Source: Scolanthus callimorphus (lineage: Eukaryota > Cnidaria > Anthozoa > Actiniaria > Edwardsiidae). From it: a stretch of 64,000 bases of DNA. Numbering within the stretch: position 1 is the stretch's first letter; every line of letters starts with the position of its first letter. The notes beneath the pieces are model-generated. The model was not told where the DNA came from and searched no databases. It saw only the letters and a list, made by a program, of their open reading frames with translations. The position numbers were made by a program, and so were the translations under genes. Shown in pieces: positions 10,239 to 21,358 of the stretch. The DNA lies in NCBI GenBank assembly GCA_033964015.1, contig CM066924.1:1798001-1862000 (forward strand), written 5' to 3'.

Positions 10239-11216
10239 ATGGCAGGAGTTATGAAAGCGACAGGCCACTGTTTTGTGATTGTCGCTCTAATGGCTCAGAT
10301 CCAATTTTCTACCCAAATGTACTCCTCCGCCAACGAACATCAGACCTACATGGCAACCGAGCTCAACCACCGCCTGATCGGCCACGTAATCGAAACGCTA
10401 CAAGCAAACACCATGCTCCAGTGCGCACACTTTTGCTTGAAAAACAAGAGATGTAAATCAGTGAACTATGTAAGTTACCAGGAAATCGGTGTTTGTGAGA
10501 TGAACGATGTCTCCCCACTGAACACTTCCGATCATGGCATGAGACCCCTCGCGCATGCGCAAGAGATGGGTAGTGTTCTCATTTGGTGGAGAACCCTGGA
10601 AATGATAACTTACACATTTACTACCCTGGGTGCTACTGGTGCGTACGGCCCTAATAACACAGATGACTACAAGTCAACCAGTTTGGAGGGCTTGGTCAAA
10701 CTTGTCGATGGAATACAAATGTGGAAGATACCGCTATCGGGGAATTATATTATTACCGCAAGTGGTGGCTCGGGTGGCAAAAGCATTTGCAGTTTTAAGA
10801 ACATTACTGCTCTGGGAGGAAAAGGGGCTAAAGTCACGGGAAACTTTCAACTCCAGAAAGGTACAGAGCTCAAGATCCTTGTAGGACAAAAAGGAATGCC
10901 GAACATTGGAACTTTTACCTGCCTGGAAGGGTATTTTGGAGGGGGAGGGGGAGGGGGGAGTTTTGTAGCGAAAATGGATAACACACCTCTGCTGGTAGCC
11001 GGTGGGGGCGGAGGTGGGAACTGGTATGGTCAATTAGAAGGTCACCCGGGTCAGGTGACCATCTATGGAAGTGAGCATGGTGGTCGGAATGGTGAGGGTG
11101 GTCGAGTGTATGACAACAACACTGGCCGCTACCTTGATGGGTATCAAGATCTTCCTGGAGCAGGGTTTATGGCGATACAAATAAAACCGAGAGCAAATTC
11201 GCACGTTCTTTTATAA
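10239..11216 (+). CDS. Secreted PAN + glycine-rich (ALK/LTK-like) protein, paralog A, zero frame
   Basis: The frame encodes 325 aa from ATG 10,239; an upstream in-frame ATG at 10,182 exists. I prefer 10,239 because it begins a signal peptide (MAGVMKATGHCFVIVALMAQ) and sits directly after an acceptor-like CTTTCGCAG. Residues about 42-93 resemble a PAN/Apple module, with four cysteines in LQCAHFCLKNKRC...GVCEMND. From about residue 127, FTTLGATGAYGP...SGNYIITASGGSGG and several G6-G7 runs with LLVAGGGGGG match the glycine-rich ectodomain of ALK/LTK-type receptors and many cnidarian secreted proteins. No kinase or membrane segment follows. The frame stops at TAA 11,214, but the family's C-terminal glycine-rich part continues in the -1 frame (next entry). 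It probably acts extracellularly; ligand unknown. Confidence 0.75.
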   Translation: MAGVMKATGHCFVIVALMAQIQFSTQMYSSANEHQTYMATELNHRLIGHVIETLQANTMLQCAHFCLKNKRCKSVNYVSYQEIGVCEMNDVSPLNTSDHGMRPLAHAQEMGSVLIWWRTLEMITYTFTTLGATGAYGPNNTDDYKSTSLEGLVKLVDGIQMWKIPLSGNYIITASGGSGGKSICSFKNITALGGKGAKVTGNFQLQKGTELKILVGQKGMPNIGTFTCLEGYFGGGGGGGSFVAKMDNTPLLVAGGGGGGNWYGQLEGHPGQVTIYGSEHGGRNGEGGRVYDNNTGRYLDGYQDLPGAGFMAIQIKPRANSHVLL

Positions 11217-11455
11217 ACGGCGGACGAGGAGGAGGGGGTGTTGTAATGGAATTCTATGAGTTTGAAGGTGGTGGATTTGGAGGTGGAGGGCGGCTAGGGG
11301 GTGGAGGGTATTCAGGAGGGGGTGTGGTCGAGTTATATTCGATGCGAAGGGGAGGGGGAGGCGGAGGGGCTTCATTCAACGTAGGCACTGATCAGCTTAA
11401 CATAGAGGGTGCTAATGAAGATGATGGCGAAGTTGAAATCACTTTGGTGATATAA
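11114..11455 (+). CDS. C-terminal glycine-rich segment of paralog A, in -1 frame
   Basis: The -1 frame is open from just after 11,113 to the stop at 11,453-11,455. From about 11,168 it reads YGDTNKTESKFARSFINGGR, then GGGFGGGGRLGGGGYSGGG, and ends DQLNIEGANEDDGEVEITLVI. That is the usual end of such glycine-rich domains. The shift must occur between 11,114 and 11,213. The same shift at the same place is seen in paralog B. No plausible intron (only a 23-bp GT...AG) and no convincing slippery heptamer is present. The simplest reading is an ancestral one-base loss before TTTATGGCGAT. Confidence 0.55.
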
Positions 11456-11459
11456 AAAC

Positions 11460-11652
11460 GGTATGATGTTAAGGTTTCGGTATATAAAGGACGAGACCCG
11501 GGCTCTCCCACATTCAGTCATCAGCGTTTTGTAGAGTTAACATCTTTGTACCACAAATGTACAATTTTAAATGCTTAGACTCCTCAAGCTAAAACAAGCA
11601 TGAAGTAGTTTCGGATACGCGATCTTAATTTGCAGACTTCTTTTTCTCGACA
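11460..11652. other. Spacer after paralog A gene
   Basis: Similarity to unit B ends a few bases after the stop codon. The stretch contains a TATATAAAGG TATA-like motif at about 11,480 and no ORF. No polyadenylation signal could be assigned with confidence. Confidence 0.4.
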
Positions 11653-12214
11653 TTAAGGAGACTCATGCGAAAGTCAAAGCGCATTTCGCGAAAATAAATT
11701 TTCGTCTACAACTTTAAAATTATACTTGCTATGAACTTCAATCTTGGAGAATATAAGCAGGTATCTTTTGGCAATATGTACGCATTATCAGAACTCCATT
11801 AGCGTTAATACTTTTAATAATATCTGAGCTTAAATGGACCCCTTCCTTGAGAGATCAACTCCGCGCAAAGTTGCTGGTACTTCTGAACGAAACTCCGTTA
11901 ATCATATTGAAGTCAGTTGGACTAAGTGTTAACGAAGTTTTAGGAAATTCGTTGGAAACAAAGAGCCAATTTTAGAAAAATAGGCCAAAAATACGACTAA
12001 AACTCTAAAATAGGCACTTTGCTTCCAACGAATTTCCTGAAACTTTGTTTAACACTTAGTCCAACTAATGGAGATGTGATAATGCGAACATATTGCCAAA
12101 AGATACCTGTTTATAATCTCTAAGATTGAAGTTCATAGCGAGCATATTTTTAAAGGTGTAGACGAAAATATATTTTCGCGAAATGCGCTCTGTCTTTCGC
12201 ATGAGTCACCTTAG
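11653..12214. mobile_element. 562-bp near-complete palindrome (foldback MITE)
   Basis: The left tip TTAAGGAGACTCATGCGAAAG and the right tip (reverse-complemented CTAAGGTGACTCATGCGAAAG) pair. Pairing continues through GCGCATTTCGCGAAAA, GATTGAAGTTCATAGC, GATACCTG and, in the core, GGACTAAGTGTTAAC / AATTCGTTGGAA. Almost the whole element is two arms. The tips share TAAGGWGACTC with the long foldbacks at 7,326 and 24,559, so the two belong to one terminal-repeat class with different interiors. It lies between the two duplication units. Confidence 0.85.
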
Positions 12215-12295
12215 ATAATTTGTTTGGGAAACTATATGAAGCACTCAACAGTATTTTTCATCAGGATTTCCAGACACCTCGAGTCCTCGTTTTTT

Positions 12296-15200
12296 CCAGC
12301 CACTTCTCAGTGTTTGCATGTCCTGATGAAACACGCTGTCTCGTGTTTGATATACTACTTCTCAGTGTTTGCATGTCCTGATGAAACACGCTGTCTCGTG
12401 TTTGATATACTACTTCTCAGTGTTTGCATGTCCTGATGAAACACGCTGTCTCGTGTTTGATATACTACTTCTCAGTGTTTGCATGTCCTGATGAAACACG
12501 CTGTCTCGTGTTTGATATACTACTTCTCAGTGTTTGCATGTCCTGATGAAACACGCTGTCTCGTGTTTGATATTCTACTTCTCAGTGTTTGCATGTCCTG
12601 ATGAAACACGCTGTCTCGTGTTTGATATACTACTTCTCAGTGTTTGCATGTCCTGATGAAACACGCTGTCTCGTGTTTGATATACTACTTCTCAGTGTTT
12701 GCATGTCCTGATGAAACACGCTGTCTCGTGTTTGATATACTACTTCTCAGTGTTTGCATGTCCTGATGAAACACGCTGTCTCGTGTTTGATATACTACTT
12801 CTCAGTGTTTGCATGTCCTGATAAAACACGCTGTCTCGTGTTTGATATACTACTTCTCAGTGTTTGCATGTCCTGATAAAACACGCTGTCTCGTGTTTGA
12901 TATACTACTTCTCAGTGTTTGCATGTCCTGATGAAACACGCTGTCTCGTGTTTGATATACTACTTCTCGGTGTTTGTAAATCCTGATGAAACACGCTGTC
13001 TCGTCTTGGATATACTACTTCTCAGTGTTTGCATGTCCTGATAAAACACGCTGTCTCGTGTTTGATATACTACTTCTCAGTGTTTGCATGTCCTGATGAA
13101 ACACACTGTCTCGTGTTTGATATACTACTTCTCAGTGTTTGCATGTCCTGATAAAACACGCTGTCTCGTGTTTGATATACTACTTCTCAGTGTTTGCATG
13201 TCCTGATGAAACACGCTGTCTCGTGTTTGATATACTACTTCTCGGTGTTTGTAAATCCTGATGAAACACGCTGTCTCGTGTTTGATATACTACTTCTCAG
13301 TGTTTGCATGTCCTGATGAAACACGCTGTCTCGTGTTTGATATACTACTTCTCGGTGTTTGGAAATCCTGATGAAACACGCTGTCTCGTGTTTGATATAC
13401 TACTTCTCGGTGTTTGCATGTCCTGATGAAACACGCTGTCTCGTGTTTGATATACTACTTCTCAGTGTTTGGAAATCCTGATGAAACACGCTGTCTCGTG
13501 TTTGATATACTACTTCTCGGTGTTTGCATGTCCTGATGAAACACGCTGTCTCGTGTTTGATATACTACTTCTCAGTGTTTGCATGTCCTGATGAAACACG
13601 CTGTCTCGTGTTTGATATACTACTTCTCGGTGTTTGTAAATCCTGATGAAACACGCTGTCTCGTGTTTGATATACTACTTCTCAGTGTTTGCATGTCCTG
13701 ATAAAACACGCTGTCTCGTGTTTGATATACTACTTCTCAGTGTTTGCATGTCCTGATGAAACACGCTGTCTCGTGTTTGATATACTACTTCTCAGTGTTT
13801 GCATGTCCTGATGAAACACGCTGTCTCGTGTTTGATATACTACTTCTCAGTGTTTGCATGTCCTGATAAAACACGCTGTCTCGTGTTTGATATACTACTT
13901 CTCAGTGTTTGCATGTCCTGATGAAACACGCTGTCTCGTGTTTGATATACTACTTCTCAGTGTTTGCATGTCCTGATGAAACACGCTGTCTCGTGTTTGA
14001 TATACTACTTCTCAGTGTTTGGCAATCCTGATGAAACACACTGTCTCGTGTTTGATATACTACTTCTCAGTGTTTGCATGTCCTGATGAAACACGCAGTT
14101 TCGTGTTTGATATACTACTTCTCGGTGTTTGCATGTCCTGATGAAACACGCTGTCTCGTGTTTGATATACTACTTCTCAGTGTTTGCATGTCCTGATGAA
14201 ACACGCTGTCTCGTGTTTGATATACTACTTCTCAGTGTTTGCATGTCCTGATAAAACACGCTGTCTCGTGTTTGATATACTACTTCTCAGTGTTTGCATG
14301 TCCTGATAAAACACGCTGTCTCGTGTTTGATATACTACTTCTCAGTGTTTGCATGTCCTGATGAAACACCCTGTCTCGTGTTTGATATACTACTTCTCGG
14401 TGTTTGTAAATCCTGATGAAACACGCTGTCTCGTCTTGGATATACTACTTCTCAGTGTTTGCATGTCCTGATAAAACACGCTGTCTCGTGTTTGATATAC
14501 TACTTCTCAGTGTTTGCATGTCCTGATGAAACACACTGTCTCGTGTTTGATATACTACTTCTCAGTGTTTGCATGTCCTGATAAAACACGCTGTCTCGTG
14601 TTTGATATACTACTTCTCAGTGTTTGCATGTCCTGATGAAACACGCTGTCTCGTGTTTGATATACTACTTCTCGGTGTTTGTAAATCCTGATGAAACACG
14701 CTGTCTCGTGTTTGATATACTACTTCTCAGTGTTTGCATGTCCTGATGAAACACGCTGTCTCGTGTTTGATATACTACTTCTCGGTGTTTGGAAATCCTG
14801 ATGAAACACGCTGTCTCGTGTTTGATATACTACTTCTCGGTGTTTGCATGTCCTGATGAAACACGCTGTCTCGTGTTTGATATACTACTTCTCAGTGTTT
14901 GCATGTCCTGATGAAACACGCTGTCTCGTGTTTGATATACTACTTCTCGGTGTTTGTAAATCCTGATGAAACACGCTGTCTCGTGTTTGATATACTACTT
15001 CTCAGTGTTTGCATGTCCTGATAAAACACGCTGTCTCGTGTTTGATATACTACTTCTCAGTGTTTGCATGTCCTGATGAAACACGCTGTCTCGTGTTTGA
15101 TATACTACTTCTCAGTGTTTGCATGTCCTGATGAAACACGCTGTCTCGTGTTTGATATACTACTTCTCAGTGTTTGCATGTCCTGATAAAACACGCTGTC

Positions 15201-17965
15201 TCGTGTTTGATATACTACTTCTCAGTGTTTGCATGTCCTGATGAAACACGCTGTCTCGTGTTTGATATACTACTTCTCAGTGTTTGCATGTCCTGATGAA
15301 ACACGCTGTCTCGTGTTTGATATACTACTTCTCAGTGTTTGGCAATCCTGATGAAACACACTGTCTCGTGTTTGATATACTACTTCTCAGTGTTTGCATG
15401 TCCTGATGAAACACGCAGTTTCGTGTTTGATATACTACTTCTCGGTGTTTGCATGTCCTGATGAAACACGCAGTCTCGTGTTTGATATACTACTTCTCAG
15501 TGTTTGCATGTCCTGATGAAACACGCTGTCTCGTGTTTGATATACTACTTCTCAGTGTTTGCATGTCCTGATAAAACACGCTGTCTCGTGTTTGATATAC
15601 TACTTCTCAGTGTTTGCATGTCCTGATGAAACACGCTGTCTCGTGTTTGATATACTACTTCTCAGTGTTTGCATGTCCTGATGAAACACGCTGTCTCGTG
15701 TTTGATATACTACTTCTCAGTGTTTGGCAATCCTGATGAAACACACTGTCTCGTGTTTGATATACTACTTCTCAGTGTTTGCATGTCCTGATGAAACACG
15801 CAGTTTCGTGTTTGATATACTACTTCTCGGTGTTTGCATGTCCTGATGAAACACGCTGTCTCGTGTTTGATATACTACTTCTCAGTGTTTGCATGTCCTG
15901 ATGAAACACGCTGTCTCGTGTTTGATATACTACTTCTCAGTGTTTGCATGTCCTGATAAAACACGCTGTCTCGTGTTTGATATACTACTTCTCAGTGTTT
16001 GCATGTCCTGATAAAACACGCTGTCTCGTGTTTGATATACTACTTCTCAGTGTTTGCATGTCCTGATGAAACACGCTGTCTCGTGTTTGATATACTACTT
16101 CTCGGTGTTTGTAAATCCTGATGAAACACGCTGTCTCGTCTTGGATATACTACTTCTCAGTGTTTGCATGTCCTGATAAAACACGCTGTCTCGTGTTTGA
16201 TATACTACTTCTCAGTGTTTGCATGTCCTGATGAAACACACTGTCTCGTGTTTGATATACTACTTCTCAGTGTTTGCATGTCCTGATAAAACACGCTGTC
16301 TCGTGTTTGATATACTACTTCTCAGTGTTTGCATGTCCTGATGAAACACGCTGTCTCGTGTTTGATATACTACTTCTCGGTGTTTGTAAATCCTGATGAA
16401 ACACGCTGTCTCGTGTTTGATATACTACTTCTCAGTGTTTGCATGTCCTGATGAAACACGCTGTCTCGTGTTTGATATACTACTTCTCGGTGTTTGGAAA
16501 TCCTGATGAAACACGCTGTCTCGTGTTTGATATACTACTTCTCGGTGTTTGCATGTCCTGATGAAACACGCTGTCTCGTGTTTGATATACTACTTCTCAG
16601 TGTTTGCATGTCCTGATGAAACACGCTGTCTCGTGTTTGATATACTACTTCTCGGTGTTTGTAAATCCTGATGAAACACGCTGTCTCGTGTTTGATATAC
16701 TACTTCTCAGTGTTTGCATGTCCTGATAAAACACGCTGTCTCGTGTTTGATATACTACTTCTCAGTGTTTGCATGTCCTGATGAAACACGCTGTCTCGTG
16801 TTTGATATACTACTTCTCAGTGTTTGCATGTCCTGATGAAACACGCTGTCTCGTGTTTGATATACTACTTCTCAGTGTTTGCATGTCCTGATAAAACACG
16901 CTGTCTCGTGTTTGATATACTACTTCTCAGTGTTTGCATGTCCTGATGAAACACGCTGTCTCGTGTTTGATATACTACTTCTCAGTGTTTGCATGTCCTG
17001 ATGAAACACGCTGTCTCGTGTTTGATATACTACTTCTCAGTGTTTGGCAATCCTGATGAAACACACTGTCTCGTGTTTGATATACTACTTCTCAGTGTTT
17101 GCATGTCCTGATGAAACACGCAGTTTCGTGTTTGATATACTACTTCTCGGTGTTTGCATGTCCTGATGAAACACGCAGTCTCGTGTTTGATATACTACTT
17201 CTCAGTGTTTGCATGTCCTGATGAAACACGCTGTCTCGTGTTTGATATACTACTTCTCAGTGTTTGCATGTCCTGATGAAACACGCAGTTTCGTGTTTGA
17301 TATACTACTTCTCGGTGTTTGCATGTCCTGATGAAACACGCTGTCTCGTGTTTGATATACTACTTCTCAGTGTTTGCATGTCCTGATGAAACACACTGTC
17401 TCGTGTTTGATATACTACTTCTCGGTGTTTGCATGTCCTGATGAAACACACTGTCTCGTGTTTGATATACTACTTCTCGGTGTTTGTAAGTCCTGATGAA
17501 ACACGCTGTCTCGTGTTTGATATACTACTTCTCGGTGTTTGTAACTCCTGATGAAACACGCTGTCTCGTGTTTGATATACTACTTCTCGGTGTTTGGAAA
17601 TCCTGATGAAACACGCTGTCTGGTGTGATATACTACTTCTCAGTGTTTGGAAATCCTGATGAAACACGCTGTCTCGTGTTTGATATACTACTTCTCGGTG
17701 TTTGTAAATCCTGATGAAACACGCTGTCTCGTGTTTGATATACTACTTCTCAGTGTTTGCATGTCCTGATAAAACACGCTGTCTCGTGTTTGATATACTA
17801 CTTCTCAGTGTTTGCATGTCCTGATGAAACACGCTGTCTCGTGTTTGATATACTACTTCTCAGTGTTTGCATGTCCTGATAAAACACGCTGTCTCGTGTT
17901 TGATATACTACTTCTCAGTGTTTGGAAATCCTGATGAAACACGCTGTCTGGTGTTTGATTTACTA
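12296..17965. repeat. 55-bp satellite, array B (about 102 copies) with higher-order structure
   Basis: Same unit as array A. From 12,337 to 17,945 there are 102 periods with a single 2-bp deletion (near 17,620). Rare variants recur at large fixed spacings. CGTCTTGGA occurs at 13,001, 14,431 and 16,136 (26 and 31 units apart). GGCAATCCTG occurs at 14,021, 15,341, 15,726 and 17,046 (24, 7 and 24 units apart). Blocks of about 24-31 units have therefore themselves been duplicated. Short ORFs across it are artefacts of the repeat. Confidence 0.97.
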
Positions 17966-18550
17966 CTACAAAATCCGAAGAGAAGGCTAATAAAATATTT
18001 TATGGCATGCTTCCTCTCCTATATACGGCAAAGGAATGCGTCAGAATAAAATGAATTTGAATGGAAAGAGAAACTAATTTACTCCAGAGAGCGAGATTAC
18101 TGTGAACCGTGACACTCAAATTTTATCAGTCTTCTACTCATTAATAGCTTTCTACTTATCAAAAGAAATTATTTTGAACATGCTTAAATAAAATAATTTC
18201 ACAGACTAAAAACCTTTGACTTCGTTGTTTGTCATTCCTAGAGTTTTAAAATTACAAATCATAATTTCACATTGAAGGGGGAGAGACGGGAGCTGTCACA
18301 TTTAAAAAATGGAACCTTGGAATAATGGATGTTTAAAGAGTCACGATTTTAGGGCTAACTTAGGTTGCTTAAATGTAGCCAAATTCAAAAGAAATGAGCA
18401 AAATAATCATCTATTAATGCTCGTAACCCATGAGGAAAAGGATAACAGACAACAACCATTTGTGGGGAAAAGGGGTTGAGAATGAAGCACTCCTACCCAG
18501 CAGGTCAATGCACTAACTAGATACTGGTCTAGCTAAAATGAGGGGCTGCC

Positions 18551-18770
18551 CTCTCCAAGGGGATACATTGCCCCTCCCTCTCCAGGGCTGCAAACACAAT
18601 ACCCTGGAAAAGGGGCTAAAAACACAATTCCCTTGGGGGGTTCCTATACCTGACTAGGGCTGCACACACAATTCCCTAGCCAAGTTCCTATCCCCCCAGG
18701 GCATGCAATCACAAAACCCTGGGTGGCCCTAACTCCTTCCGGGGGGTGCAGTCACAACCTCCCCAGAAGG
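18551..18770 (-). other. Array of five to six hairpins with covarying stems
   Basis: On the plus strand the stems are CCAGGG/CCCTGG (18,582-18,607), AAGGG/CCCTT (18,610-18,634), CTAGGG/CCCTAG (18,654-18,679), CCCAGGG/CCCTGGG (18,695-18,723) and CCTTCxGGGG/CCCCxGAAGG (18,735-18,770). A weaker AGGGG/CCCCT lies at 18,558-18,575. Loops of the five share GCAAACACAA, CTAAAAACACAA, GCACACACAA, GCAATCACAA and GCAGTCACAA. Stem sequence changes on both sides together while the loop stays similar. It lies at the 3' end of the element in its sense orientation. Function unknown. Confidence 0.75.
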
Positions 18771-18802
18771 TCCTTAGATGTTTTGGTAATTTAGACTCAT
18801 TG

Positions 18803-20160
18803 TTACCATAGCAACACCGAAGTGGGGAAAAGTGAGTCTATTGGGCCTAAGTGTGACCTGCTTAGGAGCACTTCATCCCCACAAATACACGAAGTGTATT
18901 CCCCATAGACGAACAAATTCCCCCATATTACAGTATACAATATAATGGAAAGCAGCTGTTCTATTCTATCTGTCCGAGGACCCTCCAATAAAGGTCCCCA
19001 AGACATAAAATTTGCATTTGCTAATGCCAGGGGATGAAAGGGTCTGATGGGGAGCCCAACGTCCCTGAAACCACCTATTTCTAGGAGTCCCCCAAAGCCT
19101 AGTGTACCGGAAGCATCTGTGTAGAGCTCGAGGGCAACAGAATTAACCCATGAGGTGGAAAGGAAAAACCCAGCCCCATTCCAGTTTGAAATAAATGTTT
19201 GCCACATGGCCACGTCTTTACGAAAACCTGCATTAAGTGTGATGTGGTGATGAGGCTTTGACACATTGCGTGTGAGCAAAACCATCCTCTGCAAGAATGG
19301 CCTACCTGGGGGTATTACTTTGCAAGCAAAGTTTAATGTCCCTATAAGAGATTGTAGTTCCCGGAGTGTGCAAGAGTCCATTGTTGCAAACTCTGCAAGG
19401 GAGGTCTGTATCCGTGTTATTTTATCCTCTGGAAGCCGGGCCTCCATCCGGATAGTATCCAAGATAATCCCCATAAATTCAAGGGAGGTACAAGGCCCCT
19501 CCGTCTTGTTAGCTGCGACAGGAATGCCCAGATTATGAAAGGTCAACAACATGCTAGTAAGGCTCTGTTTGCAAAGGGAACTGGCAGGGGATACAGTGGA
19601 AGCAGGTTCGATGGTCAAAAAATCATCCAAAATGTGGCAGACAAAGGAAATTTGACATTTATGGACGAGAATCCACTCAACGGCATCAGAAAGCATGTTA
19701 AACAGAAATGGGGCGCTTCTTAACCCAAATGGGAGAACGCGGTCATAATAATAATGGCCATCCCAGAACATGCCGAACAGCTCGTAATCAGAGGGTCGGA
19801 GTGGAATTAAGCGAAAAGCTGATTCGATGTCTGTTTTGGCAAGAACCAAACCTATTGGTGATACTTGAAAATTTGGTAGAGGAGGCGATAGAAAGGGACC
19901 TGCGACTCGTCCCAGTGCCACTTCCTTTGAAAGATTCTCTGCTACAATGCTAGGCTGATCCAGTGCAGTGGGGAGATTTCTAGAGAACCTAGAAGTACGA
20001 GACCCCGAAAAAACCAATCCCCGCACCATACCTAAGATTGCTGCACAATTTTTGAACAAAATCTGGGTCAGGGTGGCCTTGCAATGTGTCTTCAAGCTTA
20101 TTTACATTAATAGGTGTGGGAAGGGGCCCAATAGTCTCCCTACTGTCTGCGGGTGGAGCT
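18803..20160 (-). pseudogene. DIRS-like pol: reverse transcriptase / RNase H, broken
   Basis: The frame starts in one register (TPINVNKLEDTLQGHPDPDF, about 20,120-20,000), shifts near 19,990-20,010, then stays open for about 390 codons. RT motif A is LAKTDIESAFRLIPL, motif C is HILDDFL (the xxDD catalytic pair), and RNase H begins LELYTDASGTLGFGG. Between FQVSPIGLV and LAKTDIESAF the roughly 50-residue fingers segment normal in this family is missing, an in-frame deletion. The C-terminal RNase H part is degenerate and ends at 18,803. Enzymatic activity is very unlikely. Confidence 0.8.
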
Positions 20161-21358
20161 TGATTTTGAGCCCTTGTGGGTACTATCTCTATCTCTATCC
20201 CTTCCCCCATCCTCTGCATGCTGTCGTTTGGGACAATCCCGCCATGCATGCAATCCCTGGCACTTATAGCAGACATGCCTAAATGAGCATGAATTTCTTG
20301 TACATGTGCCATAGCGGTTGTACACATTGCATGTGCCTCTAATAGCGGCCCCTGTAGAGACACTGGTCTGGGGTCCTTTGCCAAAAATGGGGTACTCTTC
20401 CTGGAGTACCGCAGTGGAAACTGTAAAAGTTGTCAGCCACAGTTGATTGTCTATGGTAGACCAATCCAAGCTCTTATTCATGCTAGCTTTTTGGCGGAAA
20501 CGGAAGTGATAAATAGCCCATCCCAACCCCCTGTGTACGCGAGCAGCATATCTTATCAGACTCACATATTGTAGAAGTTCCTGTGACCTTGAAGGATATT
20601 TGTGAATCGTGACGCTCATATAAATCGTGAAAGCAATAGTCCACTGCTCCACGTCGGTGAGTGAGGCCGTTGGCTTCGCCTTTCTGGTGACCCTGACCAC
20701 GGAATTATCGAGTGAAAGGGCTAGCTAGTCATCCGAGTCATAGCAATTCAGATGCTTTGGGAGGAGTTTCGCCAAATCAAAAAACTCACCCGATTGAATC
20801 TCCTTGATGTACTGGGCCGGGATATCCTGGAAGGGGCTTGCATAGTTTAGCTGCTGGTTGACTGCAGAGTTGTTTGGTTCCAGTAGAGGCGACGCGCGAT
20901 GTAGTGTTTGTGCCGTAGGCGAAGTGGCCGATGTCTGCGATGTGTGACTTTGACTTTGCCTTTGAGCAGCGTTCATTGCACTCACAGCGACCCTAGCCGC
21001 TTCGCTAGCGAGTTCCCCGAAGCTTCGCGGACTGAGTCCCTAACAATGTCTCGTAGTGCCCGTAGCTGATCGTCCGTAAATCCATGATCCGGTTGTCTTT
21101 GGGGGAGGGGCGCCATTGGAGCAGACGAGAGAGATACATTGTCCCCACTGGTATTCACGTCAGTTGCCACCGGATCGGTTCCTTGAGTCCTCTCGCGAAG
21201 GCGGCGCTCGAGGGTCTTCCTTAAACTCCCGTACTTGGGAGCCCGTGTTGTAGGCAGAGAGATCGAAGATCTGCCAACGAGAGCGCCCCGAAAACTCTAG
21301 AGTCCATTTCCATGTTGGGTTGCAGTTGTATGCGACTCGATCGGCGTTTTGGCGGCAT
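20161..21358 (-). pseudogene. DIRS-like gag with zinc fingers, broken
   Basis: Likely start at 21,358 (MPPKRRSSRIQLQPNMEMDS). The coding potential passes through three frames: 21,358-21,221, 21,170-20,982 and 20,985-20,140, with an in-frame stop at about 20,725. The C-terminal part carries CNVYNRYGTCTRNSCSFRHV (CCCH-like) followed by CYKCQGLHAWRDC (knuckle), which fits a nucleic-acid-binding Gag of cnidarian DIRS elements. Two frameshifts and one stop make it a pseudogene. Confidence 0.7.

Larger units (their letters stand above)
1847..11470. repeat. Segmental duplication unit A
   Basis: From ACAAAATCCGAATAGAAGGC at 1,847 to the end of the glycine-rich gene near 11,458, the sequence is nearly identical to 17,970-29,305. 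Differences are mostly point changes plus a handful of clean insertions or deletions listed separately: the insertion at 3,894-5,765, the insertion at 6,817-7,123, loss of the centre of the foldback, and absence of the DIRS-like element. Orientation is the same, so this is a tandem duplication with the satellite at the head of each unit. I see no gene between 1,853 and 2,670 other than short TAGCTAACTTTGCT-like repeats near 2,245-2,285. Confidence 0.95.

Noticed and set aside
11114..11216. Programmed -1 ribosomal frameshifting as the explanation of the split frame
   Set aside because: The heptamers present (AGGGTTT, GGATTTT) do not allow good re-pairing in both sites and no clear downstream structure was seen. 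Kept only as an alternative.
12296..17965. CRISPR-like array
   Set aside because: Units are contiguous 55-bp repeats without unique spacers, and the genome is eukaryotic.
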